DNA of 64,000 bases, taken from NCBI GenBank assembly GCA_902578815.1, contig CACHEI010000003.1, positions 1 through 64,000 on the forward strand, given 5' to 3'. The notes beneath the pieces are model-generated. The model did not search any database. It worked only from the letters and a program-made list of their open reading frames with translations, and was not told the DNA's origin. The stretch comes from an uncultured SAR116 cluster alpha proteobacterium. GTDB taxonomy: Bacteria; Pseudomonadota; Alphaproteobacteria; Puniceispirillales; Puniceispirillaceae. The position numbers were made by a program, and so were the translations under genes. Positions 36,389 through 45,455 of the stretch are shown here, in pieces. How positions within the stretch are numbered: the first letter of the stretch is position 1; each line of letters starts with the position of its first letter.

Positions 36389-37444
36389 ATGAAAACCACC
36401 GGAATTATCTCTGCTTTGACGGCTGCGACCATGCTCATGGGCGGTGTTGCAGTTGCTGCAGACAAGGATCTTGTTATTTTTGACTGGGCCGGATACGAGG
36501 ACGAAAATTTCTATTTGAGCTACATTGAAAAACATGGAGACCAGCCAACCTATTCGTTCTTTAGTGATGAAGAAGAGGCGTTCAATAAGATCCGTGCTGG
36601 GTTCAAGGCAGATATGGCACATCCATGCTCGCAGTCGGTCATCAAATGGCGTGAGGCTGGGATGATTGAGCCTTTCGATACATCGAGGATTCCAAATTGG
36701 GGGGATATATCATTCGGTGATGCCGAGGGCTTCACTGTAGATGGAGATGTATATGTTGTTCCAGTGGATTGGGGTTCAACTGGTCTTGCTTATAGAACCG
36801 ACTTAGTCAGTGCAGCAGACGCTGCTACACTTCAGTCTTTTGCTGATCCGAAATTCCAAGGGCGGATCTCCTTGCCTGACAACGTGGATGACGCTTATGC
36901 TTTGGGATATTTGGCAAATGGCATAACGGATTGGAACAAGGGCACAGATGCTGATTTTGAAGCAGCTTCTGACTTTCTACGTAAGGTGCATGCCAATGTC
37001 AGAACTTATTGGGCCGATGGGGCAGAGTTGAGCCAACTTATGGCGTCAGGCGAGGTATTGATTTCCTGGGCTTGGAGTGAAACTCCCGTGACAATGCAAG
37101 CTGAGGGTCATCCTGTCGAGATGAACCTAAAAACAAAGGAAGGCTCATCAACTTGGGTTTGTGGGTATGTTAACATGGTTGACGGTCCAGGGTCTGAAGA
37201 CAAAATGTATGACTTCATAAACGCTTGGTTGGAACCACGTTCAGCAGAATACATCGTTACCGAGTGGGGGTATGGTCACTCAAACTTAAAAGCTATGCTG
37301 GCTCTAGGCCAGGATACACTGGACGAGGTTGGGTTTTCCAATTTCGAGACATATACTGATGGAACCCTGCAACAGGCTCCGCTCCCCTTTGAATTAAGGG
37401 AGAGGATGATCGCTGAATTTGAAAAAATCAAAGCAGGTTTTTAA
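36389..37444 (+). CDS. Polyamine-type ABC transporter periplasmic binding protein (PotD/PotF-like)
   Basis: A 351-aa protein with a Sec signal peptide (MKTTGIISALTAATMLMGGV, cleavage near VAVAA-DK). The mature part follows the PotD/PotF pattern (LVIFDWAGYEDENF, DEEEAFNKIRAGFKADMAHPCSQSVIKW, VDWGSTGLAYRTDLV). Start ATG 36389 has GGGGAGAG upstream. The permease and ATPase genes lie downstream on the opposite strand and converge on it, separated by a shared terminator. The ligand may be putrescine, spermidine or another cationic amine; the neighbouring catabolic genes support an amine. Confidence 0.9.
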   Translation: MKTTGIISALTAATMLMGGVAVAADKDLVIFDWAGYEDENFYLSYIEKHGDQPTYSFFSDEEEAFNKIRAGFKADMAHPCSQSVIKWREAGMIEPFDTSRIPNWGDISFGDAEGFTVDGDVYVVPVDWGSTGLAYRTDLVSAADAATLQSFADPKFQGRISLPDNVDDAYALGYLANGITDWNKGTDADFEAASDFLRKVHANVRTYWADGAELSQLMASGEVLISWAWSETPVTMQAEGHPVEMNLKTKEGSSTWVCGYVNMVDGPGSEDKMYDFINAWLEPRSAEYIVTEWGYGHSNLKAMLALGQDTLDEVGFSNFETYTDGTLQQAPLPFELRERMIAEFEKIKAGF

Positions 37445-37478
37445 GACTTAACATGCTTAATTTCAGCGTTTGGGTAAT

Positions 37479-37515
37479 AAAATAGCCATTAGTTTTGAAC
37501 TGATGGCTATTTTTG
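37479..37515. terminator. Bidirectional rho-independent terminator
   Basis: AAAATAGCCATTAGTT (37479-37494) pairs with AACTGATGGCTATTTT (37498-37513) with one wobble or mismatch and a 3-nt loop. A-rich and T-rich flanks lie at either end. It stands between the convergent binding-protein (+) and ATPase (-) genes. Confidence 0.88.
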
Positions 37516-37524
37516 TGTCAAATT

Positions 37525-38628
37525 CTAGCCGTCAAATACAGTAATTGACTCGCAACCCCAGCCTACGCGTGCCGTGGTTCCAGTCAGCAAAACAGGCCTC
37601 CCAGAAGTGTTGCGCATGGAGACCATTACATTGATATCTGTGTTTTTTAGTTCAACCTCATAATAAGTCATGTCGCCGTAATATGAGGCACTAACGATCA
37701 TTCCGCTGAAAACATTATCAGCCTTGTCAGTTTCTCCGTACAAAATCGTAAGCATTTCCGGTCGGATGCCGACGGTAATTTTGTCGCCCGGTTTGATCTT
37801 ATTTGAGGCAGTCACGTTTATTTTTCCTAAAAACTCAACCTCCAATGAAAGTTTTGTTTTTGTGCTTGCAACGACTTTCGCCGGAATGAAATTCATAACC
37901 CCGATAAAAGAAGCCACTCGCTTTGTTTTTGGACGCTTATATAAGCCTTCAGGCGTATCGAGCTGGGCAATTTTGCCGTCAAACATGACTGCTATCCTGT
38001 CAGACATTGTTAGTGCTTCTTCTTGATCATGTGTAACGAGAACAAAAGTGATACCAACGGTGCGTTGCAGTTTTCGGAGTTCACTCTGCATTGTCTCGCG
38101 CAATTTTTTGTCAAGTGCAGACAAGGGCTCATCTAAAAGAAGCACCTTCGGCTTCATAATCAACGCTCTTGCCAGTGCTACGCGCTGTCGTTGTCCACCA
38201 GACAGGGCATGAGACTCCCTTGCCCCAAAGCCTTCAAGATCTACCAGTGCGAGCGCTTCTTCCACACGGCGATTGATCTCGTCGTTTGGCAATTTTTGTT
38301 TCTTTAGCCCATAGCCTACATTCTCAGCAACGTTTAGATGGGGAAAAATTGCATACGACTGAAAAACCATATTGGTTGGACGCTCGTTTGGTGGAACGTT
38401 GGTCATATCGGAACCGCCAATGTAGACACTACCGATGCTTGGGCTATCAAACCCCGATATCATCCTCAATAAAGTGGTCTTTCCACATCCTGATGGGCCA
38501 AGCAAAGAAAAAAATTCTCCCTCACGGATGTTTAGAGACACACCGTCAAGTGCGGTGACGTCGCCGAAATTTTTCTTCACACCTTCGATGGCGATTATTT
38601 GATCGTTAATTTTTTGCGGTGTTTTCAT
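37525..38628 (-). CDS. Polyamine-type ABC transporter ATPase (PotA/PotG-like)
   Basis: A 367-aa ATPase. It has Walker A GPSGCGKTT (about 43-51), signature LSGGQRQRVALARAL (about 140-154), Walker B VLLLDEPLSALD and H-loop VTHDQEEAL. The C-terminal 110 residues form a TOBE-type regulatory domain, usual for the Pot/Fbp group. Its start overlaps the stop of the permease gene (38625-38628, ATGA). It ends the minus-strand operon MFS permease, Rieske oxygenase, PotB, PotC, PotA. It powers uptake of the ligand captured by the 36389-37444 protein. Confidence 0.93.
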   Translation of the reverse strand: MKTPQKINDQIIAIEGVKKNFGDVTALDGVSLNIREGEFFSLLGPSGCGKTTLLRMISGFDSPSIGSVYIGGSDMTNVPPNERPTNMVFQSYAIFPHLNVAENVGYGLKKQKLPNDEINRRVEEALALVDLEGFGARESHALSGGQRQRVALARALIMKPKVLLLDEPLSALDKKLRETMQSELRKLQRTVGITFVLVTHDQEEALTMSDRIAVMFDGKIAQLDTPEGLYKRPKTKRVASFIGVMNFIPAKVVASTKTKLSLEVEFLGKINVTASNKIKPGDKITVGIRPEMLTILYGETDKADNVFSGMIVSASYYGDMTYYEVELKNTDINVMVSMRNTSGRPVLLTGTTARVGWGCESITVFDG

Positions 38629-39449
38629 TGAAATATCCCATTATCAGATCGGGTATGGTTGCCAGTAAGGCGATTGGCTCGGCGTCGGAAATACTCAGCA
38701 GTCAGCAGTAGAAAAAATGAAAGGCTGACCATCAAAAACCCTAGAGCCATGATTGCTGGCAAGCGAGCTGGGAATCGCAGCTGACCCCAAATGTAAACTG
38801 GGAGTGTTACGTCCGTTCCGGTAAGAAAAAATGCGATGATGAATTCATCTAGAGAAATTGTAAATGATATCAGGAGGCTTGAGATGATACCCGGTGTTAC
38901 CAAGGGCAAGATAACTCTAAAAAATGTACCAATCTTGCTTTCACCTAAGTCCATGGATGCTTCCTCTAAGCTGCGGTCCATATTATTGAAAGCTGACTGA
39001 AGGATGGCGATCGAGAAAGGTGTACAAATCAGAACATGACCTATTATTACGGTCCAAGCAGACAATGACAGACCAAGCTGGATCAGTACGACAATTAAAG
39101 CCACGCCGACAATAATTTCTGGCAGGACAAGCGGTACCATAATGAAGCCAACAATGCCGCGCTTGCCAGGGAACTCATAACGTGCTGCAGCACGCGCTGC
39201 AAAAATGCCTAATGTCGTACTGCCAATTGCCGTGACGACTGCAATCAGTAGCGAGTTGTAGAGCGCTTCATGCAGAGCCTTTGTGTCCCACAAAAGGCCA
39301 AACCAGTGGAAGGTAAAACCTGAGAGTGGCAAGGCGATAATGGCACTGTCATTGAACGCAAACAGCGGCAACAGAATGACCGGCGCATAGAGAAAAATGA
39401 GGTAGAGAACAGCGTAAGTCAGGAGGCTTTTGGGAGGTCTGCTGGACAT
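38625..39449 (-). CDS. Polyamine-type ABC permease (PotC/PotI-like)
   Basis: A 274-aa permease with six helices. The EAA loop LEEASMDLGESKIGTFFRVILPLVTPGIISS is near residues 168-198. ATG 39449 (MSSRPPKSLL) with AGAGGA upstream is preferred over the longer frame to 39548, which would overlap the other permease gene. It follows the PotB-like gene by 13 bp and overlaps the ATPase gene by 4 bp. Together with PotB it forms the membrane channel. Confidence 0.9.
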   Translation of the reverse strand: MSSRPPKSLLTYAVLYLIFLYAPVILLPLFAFNDSAIIALPLSGFTFHWFGLLWDTKALHEALYNSLLIAVVTAIGSTTLGIFAARAAARYEFPGKRGIVGFIMVPLVLPEIIVGVALIVVLIQLGLSLSAWTVIIGHVLICTPFSIAILQSAFNNMDRSLEEASMDLGESKIGTFFRVILPLVTPGIISSLLISFTISLDEFIIAFFLTGTDVTLPVYIWGQLRFPARLPAIMALGFLMVSLSFFLLLTAEYFRRRANRLTGNHTRSDNGIFQ

Positions 39450-39462
39450 TACGGTGAATCCT

Positions 39463-40386
39463 CTAGCCTTTGGCTCGTAGAAACCGTCTATTGAGCAAGA
39501 CGAAAGTGATGGATATCGACGCAACAATAACCATAGCTGAAACAGCAAGGGCTGATCCTAGAGGGGCGTTATTAGCCTTTCCAAATTGTATTTGAATCAT
39601 GTTGGCAATCATCAGACCGTCGGTGCCACCAAGTAACCTTGGTGTTACGTAATCACCGACAGTTGGAATAAATACAATTAATGTCGCCGCAACGACGCCA
39701 GGCATTGAGAGAGGTAACGTAACCCGCAGAAAACGTCTCAAAGGCCCGTCACCAAGATCTCGCGCAGCCTCTAGAAGGCTGGTGTCTATGCGGGATATAG
39801 AGACAAAAATTGGCAGTATAGCGAAAGGCGCCCATGCATGCGCCAAGGTTATTACAACTGCATTAGCGTTATATAAAATGAATGTGAGCGGCTCTTCAAT
39901 AAATCCCATGCCAATTAGACTGCCGTTCAAAACCCCGTTATAACCCAAAATTACTTTCCAAAGGAAAACCCTTATGAGGTAACTGGTCCAGAAAGGAATG
40001 GTAATCAGCAGGAGCCACATCGCTTTTCGCTTGCCGCCATAGAACGCAATGTAGTAGGCAATGGGGTAGGCGAGCAGTACAGTAACTATGGTCACAATCA
40101 CAGAGATGACAACTGAACGGATCATCAGAACTTGATACAGCTTCTCAGACGCCGCTTCCCGGTAGTTGGCCATGGTGAAAGTGCGGTCAAGGTCCAGATA
40201 ATTTTGCGTCCACATACTGAGCAGAAACACCAGCAGCAGGGGGGCGGCTAGCATCAAAAGTGAATAGGCAAATGGTGGGCTGATCAATGCAAGTCCATGC
40301 CACCCGCCTGCCGACATCGATGGCATAAAGCGGGGTTTTCGCCAGCGCGTTGCAGGGCCTTTCCCAACTGGGCTTTCCTGTCGCAT
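39463..40386 (-). CDS. Polyamine-type ABC permease (PotB/PotH-like)
   Basis: A 307-aa permease with six helices and the EAA loop LLEAARDLGDGPLRRFLRVTLPLSMPGVVAA near residues 200-230. The segment PFWTSYLIRVFLWKVILG is typical of PotB/PotH. Its ATG at 40386 directly follows the TAG stop (40389-40387) of the Rieske oxygenase gene, so the two are translated from one message. An N-terminal basic stretch (RWRKPRF) precedes the first helix. Confidence 0.9.
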   Translation of the reverse strand: MRQESPVGKGPATRWRKPRFMPSMSAGGWHGLALISPPFAYSLLMLAAPLLLVFLLSMWTQNYLDLDRTFTMANYREAASEKLYQVLMIRSVVISVIVTIVTVLLAYPIAYYIAFYGGKRKAMWLLLITIPFWTSYLIRVFLWKVILGYNGVLNGSLIGMGFIEEPLTFILYNANAVVITLAHAWAPFAILPIFVSISRIDTSLLEAARDLGDGPLRRFLRVTLPLSMPGVVAATLIVFIPTVGDYVTPRLLGGTDGLMIANMIQIQFGKANNAPLGSALAVSAMVIVASISITFVLLNRRFLRAKG

Positions 40387-41622
40387 CTAGAGGCCTTTCA
40401 ACGCCGTATTTCGCTCTGCCAGCGTTCCTACATCTGGTGAACGCTCCAGTGACAGAACCGGCATCAGATCACGCAAATGATCGTGGAAACTGCTGACACC
40501 ATATTCCAAATCGGAGAGGATGATCCTGTCATAGCCGCTCGACAGTGGAGCCTCATCTGTCCAGCGGGTCAACTGCAGATCCTCGTCCGCGGTCAGCCCA
40601 TCAATTCGACCAGACAGATATCTGGCCGCCCGCATGGTCCGGGTTTCCTCACGATGTCGATAGACAGCGCCGCGCTGCAGCGTGTGTTTCGTACCCACAG
40701 GCACTTCCTGATAGAAAATGATCGAGTCCGGGTAGAGGCCGATCACGGCATTTGGGAAAATGCCAAGATAGAGCCAGGAAGCATTCAACGGTTCTGGTAA
40801 ATGGGTGAATTGGGATACCAGTGCACGATAGGCCTTCACGCTCCATAATTTGGAGGGCGAGTCATTGAATTTTCCGAGGCTGCGGGACGCGCCGTTGATA
40901 TAAGGTTCGTCGATATAGGCTTTGCCGTATAGATCCTGCAAGCTCGGGTGGGCTTTGGCGACGTGGTAACCCTCATTGTCAACATCGCGCATCGACTTCC
41001 AGTTCACCTCGGCCTCGGCAAAGATGAAATCACCTGCGACACGTTCCATATTGGCAATGTTGTAGGGTGAGATCTCGCTATCAAAGCGCTGCAGCATCTC
41101 GGCGACACTGCCTTGTGGGCCGGGCTGAAAACGAATGAAAATGAACCCATTCCAAATTTCGAGTTCAACCGGTTTCAGTCCCCATTCCACAGGATCCAAC
41201 TTCGGAAAGGTCGATGGCTGCGCTGCACTTCTCAGCGTGCCGTCGAGATTGTAGGTCCAGCCATGAAAAGGGCAGGTCAGCGCCGTTTTGCAGATGCCTC
41301 TCTCATTATCAACCACACGGCTGCCACGGTGGCGGCAAAGATTGTGAAAGGCACGAACCGAACCGGCTTTGTCACGCAGGATCAATGCCCGCTCATATCC
41401 CATGTCAAAAGTGACATAGGCGCCAGGGTCGGTAAGGTCGCTGATATGACAGGCAAGCTGCCAATGCGCACGAAAAATTAGATCCTGTTCCAACGCAAAG
41501 AGCTCGTCATTGCTGTAGGCCCAGCCAGGCAAGCCCTTCCTATCCCAATTGCCGGGAACCTTGTTCTGCGAAACTGATAGAGTCATCTCACCCACCATTC
41601 CAAAAGCCTGATGATTGCACAT
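40387..41622 (-). CDS. Rieske oxygenase alpha subunit of the CntA/GbcA-like group
   Basis: Up to 411 aa. The Rieske domain has C-R-H then C-P-F-H about 18 residues later, followed by GWTYNLDG. The catalytic domain keeps NWKSMRDVDNEGYHVAKAH, with the bridging acidic residue and H-x4-H iron ligands. The end lacks any reductase domain. Enzymes of this group remove methyl or side chains from quaternary amines (carnitine, glycine betaine, choline). The gene abuts the PotB permease gene and follows an MFS gene, so its substrate is probably imported by one of them. No separate reductase is in this window. Start is uncertain: ATGs at 41622, 41598 and 41586. Confidence 0.85.
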   Translation of the reverse strand: MCNHQAFGMVGEMTLSVSQNKVPGNWDRKGLPGWAYSNDELFALEQDLIFRAHWQLACHISDLTDPGAYVTFDMGYERALILRDKAGSVRAFHNLCRHRGSRVVDNERGICKTALTCPFHGWTYNLDGTLRSAAQPSTFPKLDPVEWGLKPVELEIWNGFIFIRFQPGPQGSVAEMLQRFDSEISPYNIANMERVAGDFIFAEAEVNWKSMRDVDNEGYHVAKAHPSLQDLYGKAYIDEPYINGASRSLGKFNDSPSKLWSVKAYRALVSQFTHLPEPLNASWLYLGIFPNAVIGLYPDSIIFYQEVPVGTKHTLQRGAVYRHREETRTMRAARYLSGRIDGLTADEDLQLTRWTDEAPLSSGYDRIILSDLEYGVSSFHDHLRDLMPVLSLERSPDVGTLAERNTALKGL

Positions 41623-41717
41623 TCTTTTGTCATTGATATCAAGTAAAAATACAGAGTGTATTCGCGGTTAGCGTCGGCCCGTTGATACCCGATGCACGTT
41701 GGATTATGCCTGCGATT

Positions 41718-42893
41718 TCAGTTGTTGGGATTGGCATTGCGCCTAAGCCATGAAACCAGCAGATAGGCCACACCAACACTGACCAGAAAAATCGGCAGCC
41801 CAAGCCGCATGTTGATGTCCAGTAAAATTCCAGCAACCGCGGGCCCGATCAGATTGGAGATTTCGAAAAGAATTACAAAGCCTGCATTCGCCGCGATGAT
41901 TTCACCGCCGGTGAACCGTTTTGACAGCATCGCAAGACCAATTGAGTACAGCCCATAGACAAGTCCTGCTCCCAGAAAGGCCAAAAGCAGCGCCAACAGG
42001 GCTGAGGTGAGAAAAAACGGGATCATGCTGCACAGCAAAAGGCCAATCGTGGCGATGATCATACCAATTTTTCGCAGGCCAAAACGATCAGCTAGAATAG
42101 CAATCGGATATTGCAGAACTACATTGCCAATCGCCATCGCAGGCACAATTGACAGAGTCATCATTGAGGCTGCTTCGGGTGTGCGTGCGACGACCACTGG
42201 AAGCAAGGTGATCAGCGCAAGGTCGACGCCGCCGGCAACAACACAGGCCATGGCAATGGTTGGTGCGCGGCGAATCAGCGATAGGGGCGAGCCACCACCA
42301 GTAAACGTAATTTCGGGTTCATGCTTTCGCAGTGCATAAATCGGCAGAGCGCCGACTAACGGCAAGATGGCCATGACGAAAAAAGGGGTGGCCGTCTCAA
42401 ACCCAAACAGCCAGATAACCCCGGGGCCGGCCGCAAATCCGAGGCCAATTGCCGTTGCATAGAGTGCCATAACCCGGGTGCGCCCCTGATTGGAGGCTAT
42501 GCGTGCGAGCCAGGCCTCCGTCAGTACCCAATGTAATCCCAAGCCAAGACCCCCAATGAAACGGATCCCAAGCCAGAGTGCCATTGACTCGGTAAAGCGC
42601 AGGGCCACCATCATTAATGCCGCCACAATGAGGCCAATATTGATCACCAGGATGTTGCCATATCGCGCCACAAGGTGGGGGGCAAAATAGGCACTGGACA
42701 CAATGCCAAGCGCTGCCATACCACTGACAATACCAATTTTCTGGAACGAAATACTGAGTGTTTCCAGCCACAGCGAAATCAGGGGCAGATAGCCGCCAAA
42801 GGCTGCGCCAAGTGCGATTGATGACAGCGTAATCATAAACAAACCTGGTGCGGTGGTCAGCTTGTCAGAGGAGGTAAGGTGATCACGAAACAT
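41718..42893 (-). CDS. Major facilitator superfamily permease
   Basis: A 391-aa membrane protein with 12 predicted helices. The MFS signature region between helices 2 and 3 reads YFAPHLVARYGN. A second copy of this motif lies mid-protein (YPIAILADRFGLRKIG near residue 260). It belongs to the YcaD-like group by general appearance. It is the first gene of the minus-strand operon that includes the Rieske oxygenase and Pot-type transporter, and is divergent from the agmatinase gene. Its substrate could be the oxygenase substrate or an amine product; unproven. Confidence 0.88.
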   Translation of the reverse strand: MFRDHLTSSDKLTTAPGLFMITLSSIALGAAFGGYLPLISLWLETLSISFQKIGIVSGMAALGIVSSAYFAPHLVARYGNILVINIGLIVAALMMVALRFTESMALWLGIRFIGGLGLGLHWVLTEAWLARIASNQGRTRVMALYATAIGLGFAAGPGVIWLFGFETATPFFVMAILPLVGALPIYALRKHEPEITFTGGGSPLSLIRRAPTIAMACVVAGGVDLALITLLPVVVARTPEAASMMTLSIVPAMAIGNVVLQYPIAILADRFGLRKIGMIIATIGLLLCSMIPFFLTSALLALLLAFLGAGLVYGLYSIGLAMLSKRFTGGEIIAANAGFVILFEISNLIGPAVAGILLDINMRLGLPIFLVSVGVAYLLVSWLRRNANPNN

Positions 42894-43038
42894 TCAAATA
42901 TCCAGCAAGATGGCACCCTCACACTGCACCTGATTGCCCGATCGGTAAATCCAAAAACAGACTTTCCATTGATTTGCTTTTTGGTTTTTGCTCCCGCATT
43001 CTAGGATACTGTGTGTAGTTCAGTGACGGGAGGCTAAT

Positions 43039-44010
43039 GTGACTGACAAACGCGGTGATCAGACGTTCCGGGCCAGTGGCAACAAGGAGTGGTGGCCTGA
43101 AATGACCTATGGCGGTGCGCTGAGTTTTGGGCGCCGTCGCTATAGCCGTGATCTTGCGGATGTTGATATCGTGATCAGCGGCATTCCCTATGACAATGCG
43201 GTGACCTATCGACCTGGCACACGACTTGGCCCTCGCGCCATTCGCGCAGGATCGGTTCAGTTGACCGAGCTCAAGCATTTTCCATCAGGGATCGAGCCGT
43301 GTGAGGAATTGTCAGTGATCGATTACGGTGATTGCATGATCAACCCGCATGACCCAACCAGTGTCTTTGACACGATCGAGGCGCATGCAGATCACATTCT
43401 GGCATCTGGTGCCAGAATGCTCAGCCTCGGCGGTGATCACTCAGTTACCTATCCGCTGCTCAAAGCGCATGCCAAGAAATATGGACCTGTCACATTGATC
43501 CAGCTTGATGCGCATTGTGACACTTGGGAGGATGATGGTGTCCGCTTCGATCATGGCACCATGTTTGCCAGGGCTGCCAATGAGGGCATCATTGACGTGT
43601 CAAAATCTACACAGGTTGGACTCCGTACTTATAACGATTCTGATTATGGATTCGAAATCCTAACTAGCCCCTGGGTGCATCGCAATGGAATCTGGGCGGC
43701 GCTCGAAATTGCTATTGAAAGGGCAGCTGACGCACCAGTCTATCTGTCCTTTGACATTGATGGTCTAGACCCAGCTTTTGCTCCGGGTACAGGAACGCCG
43801 GTTTCTGGTGGCCTCGCAAGTTGGCAGGGACTTGAATTTGTTCGCGGTCTTGAACCACTCAAATTGGTTGGAATGGATATTGTCGAGGTTTCGCCTGCCT
43901 ATGACCATGCCGAGATCACGGCCATCGCAGCCGCCAGCGTTGCCTATGACTGGCTTGCCGTTCAGGCAAAACAGCGGGGGGCGACGCCAAAGCCTGTTGG
44001 ACGGATCTGA
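43039..44010 (+). CDS. speB: Agmatinase/ureohydrolase family enzyme
   Basis: A 323-aa ureohydrolase with the binuclear manganese motifs LGGDHSVTYPLL (about residue 131), QLDAHCDTW (about 155) and SFDIDGLDPAFAPGTGTPVSGG (about 237). Agmatinase hydrolyses agmatine to putrescine and urea; guanidinobutyrase and related enzymes look alike. Start GTG 43039 follows GGGAGG. It converges with an FAD amine oxidase gene, and the aminotransferase and synthetase genes lie just beyond, so putrescine or a guanidino acid would be fed straight into that route. Confidence 0.9.
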   Translation: MTDKRGDQTFRASGNKEWWPEMTYGGALSFGRRRYSRDLADVDIVISGIPYDNAVTYRPGTRLGPRAIRAGSVQLTELKHFPSGIEPCEELSVIDYGDCMINPHDPTSVFDTIEAHADHILASGARMLSLGGDHSVTYPLLKAHAKKYGPVTLIQLDAHCDTWEDDGVRFDHGTMFARAANEGIIDVSKSTQVGLRTYNDSDYGFEILTSPWVHRNGIWAALEIAIERAADAPVYLSFDIDGLDPAFAPGTGTPVSGGLASWQGLEFVRGLEPLKLVGMDIVEVSPAYDHAEITAIAAASVAYDWLAVQAKQRGATPKPVGRI

Positions 44011-44015
44011 CCAGA

Positions 44016-45305
44016 TCAGATTTTTAGCCGATCACGCAATTTGTAATAGGCCATGCCAAGAGCAAGCGCCGGTGTGCGCAGCGGCCCGCCGGGAAACGGC
44101 TTGTGGTTGAGACTGCTCATGACATCAAAACCTGTCTGATCGCCAATGACGGCATCCGCAAGCATCACCCCGGCCTGGCCTGTCAGGGCCACGCCATGGC
44201 CGGAAAAGCCCTGCACGAAATAAATGTCATCCTGGGTACGGCCGAATTGCGGAATGCGATTCACGGTAATACCAATTTTGCCTGACCAGACTGCATCTTT
44301 CTCAATATTTTTCAAAAGGGGAAATATATCTTCCATCCGGCGGCGCAGATCAGGCTCGATGTTACCAAAGTTGACGTTGGTGTAACTTGCACGGCCACCA
44401 AAAATCATCCGTCCGTTTGCATCAATCCGGTAATAGTTCAAAGCAGCATTGCAATCGGCAACGGCGGCGCCAGTCGGCAGCAATTGTTTGACCATATTGG
44501 GTGAAAGAGGCTTTGTCGCCAGCACTGATGACGTTACGTGTGCAAGACGCGATTTCATTCTCGGCAGGCCTATATTAGCCAGATAGGCGTTACCACACAG
44601 CAGCAGGATCTTTGCGCGCACTTGCTGCCCATCTTTCGTATGAAGATGTTTAAAGCCATTGGATGCGTTGGTTTCGAGCTTCTTGATTGGTGTGTTTTCA
44701 TGTATCGCTGAGCCTTTTCTCTGCGCTGCAACGGCAAGGCCGTGAAGATATTTCAGGGGCTGCATATGCCCAGATTTGCTGTCAAACAGGCCGCCAACAT
44801 AGGCGTCGGTGTCGACATGGTTGCCCAATGCAGCCTGGTCATCAAGGCGGGTGAAGCCATCATAGCCACGTGCCTCCCACTCACGCTGCATCTCGTTAAG
44901 ATCTGCCATTTGGCGTTGATGATAGGCGGCATTGACATAGCCGAAGGTCAGATCACAATCAATTTTATATTTGGCCACCCTGTCCTTGACCAGATCAACG
45001 GCCGCCAGGCCGCTGTCCCAAGCAATCTTGGCATCTTGCTCAGATAGCTGGCGCTGTATGTGGTAAAAGTCATTCGGCCACCCCTGACAGACATGTCCGC
45101 CATTTCGTCCCGACCCACCGGTGCCGAGCTTGCCAGCTTCGAGTACCATAGCTGCAAATCCGTTCTCAGCTAGATGCAAGGCTGCCGAAATACCGGTCAG
45201 ACCTCCACCGATAATAGCGATGTCAGTATCGACCGACTCCCGAAGGGGTGGATATTGCTTTCGCTCAGGAAATTCGATTTCATAAATGGAGCTCTCACCA
45301 GACAT
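44016..45305 (-). CDS. puuB: FAD-dependent amine oxidase, gamma-glutamylputrescine oxidase-like (copy 2)
   Basis: A 429-aa flavoprotein of the DAO family. The FAD motif IAIIGGGLTGISAALHLAENG is at about residues 28-48, followed by GTGGSGRNGGHVCQG, the PuuB-type covalent/contact region. The C-terminal FAD contact YFVQGFSGHGVALTGQ is near 370. Gamma-glutamylputrescine oxidase makes an aldehyde, ammonia and hydrogen peroxide. It is divergent from an aminotransferase gene and converges with the agmatinase gene. It differs clearly from copy 1 at 32050, so the two copies may prefer different amines. Confidence 0.88.
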   Translation of the reverse strand: MSGESSIYEIEFPERKQYPPLRESVDTDIAIIGGGLTGISAALHLAENGFAAMVLEAGKLGTGGSGRNGGHVCQGWPNDFYHIQRQLSEQDAKIAWDSGLAAVDLVKDRVAKYKIDCDLTFGYVNAAYHQRQMADLNEMQREWEARGYDGFTRLDDQAALGNHVDTDAYVGGLFDSKSGHMQPLKYLHGLAVAAQRKGSAIHENTPIKKLETNASNGFKHLHTKDGQQVRAKILLLCGNAYLANIGLPRMKSRLAHVTSSVLATKPLSPNMVKQLLPTGAAVADCNAALNYYRIDANGRMIFGGRASYTNVNFGNIEPDLRRRMEDIFPLLKNIEKDAVWSGKIGITVNRIPQFGRTQDDIYFVQGFSGHGVALTGQAGVMLADAVIGDQTGFDVMSSLNHKPFPGGPLRTPALALGMAYYKLRDRLKI

Positions 45306-45455
45306 TCTGACCTCCTGAGTTACTTCGTTGTCAATGAAGTGCGCATTGATTGCGCCCAGTAACTATTGAGAGTAGTCTGGAATAAATGGGGGGATCAAGC
45401 CGAACGGGAGAACCGCGTTCCGCCTCGGCTGAATTCTCGAAACATCAGAACTGAC

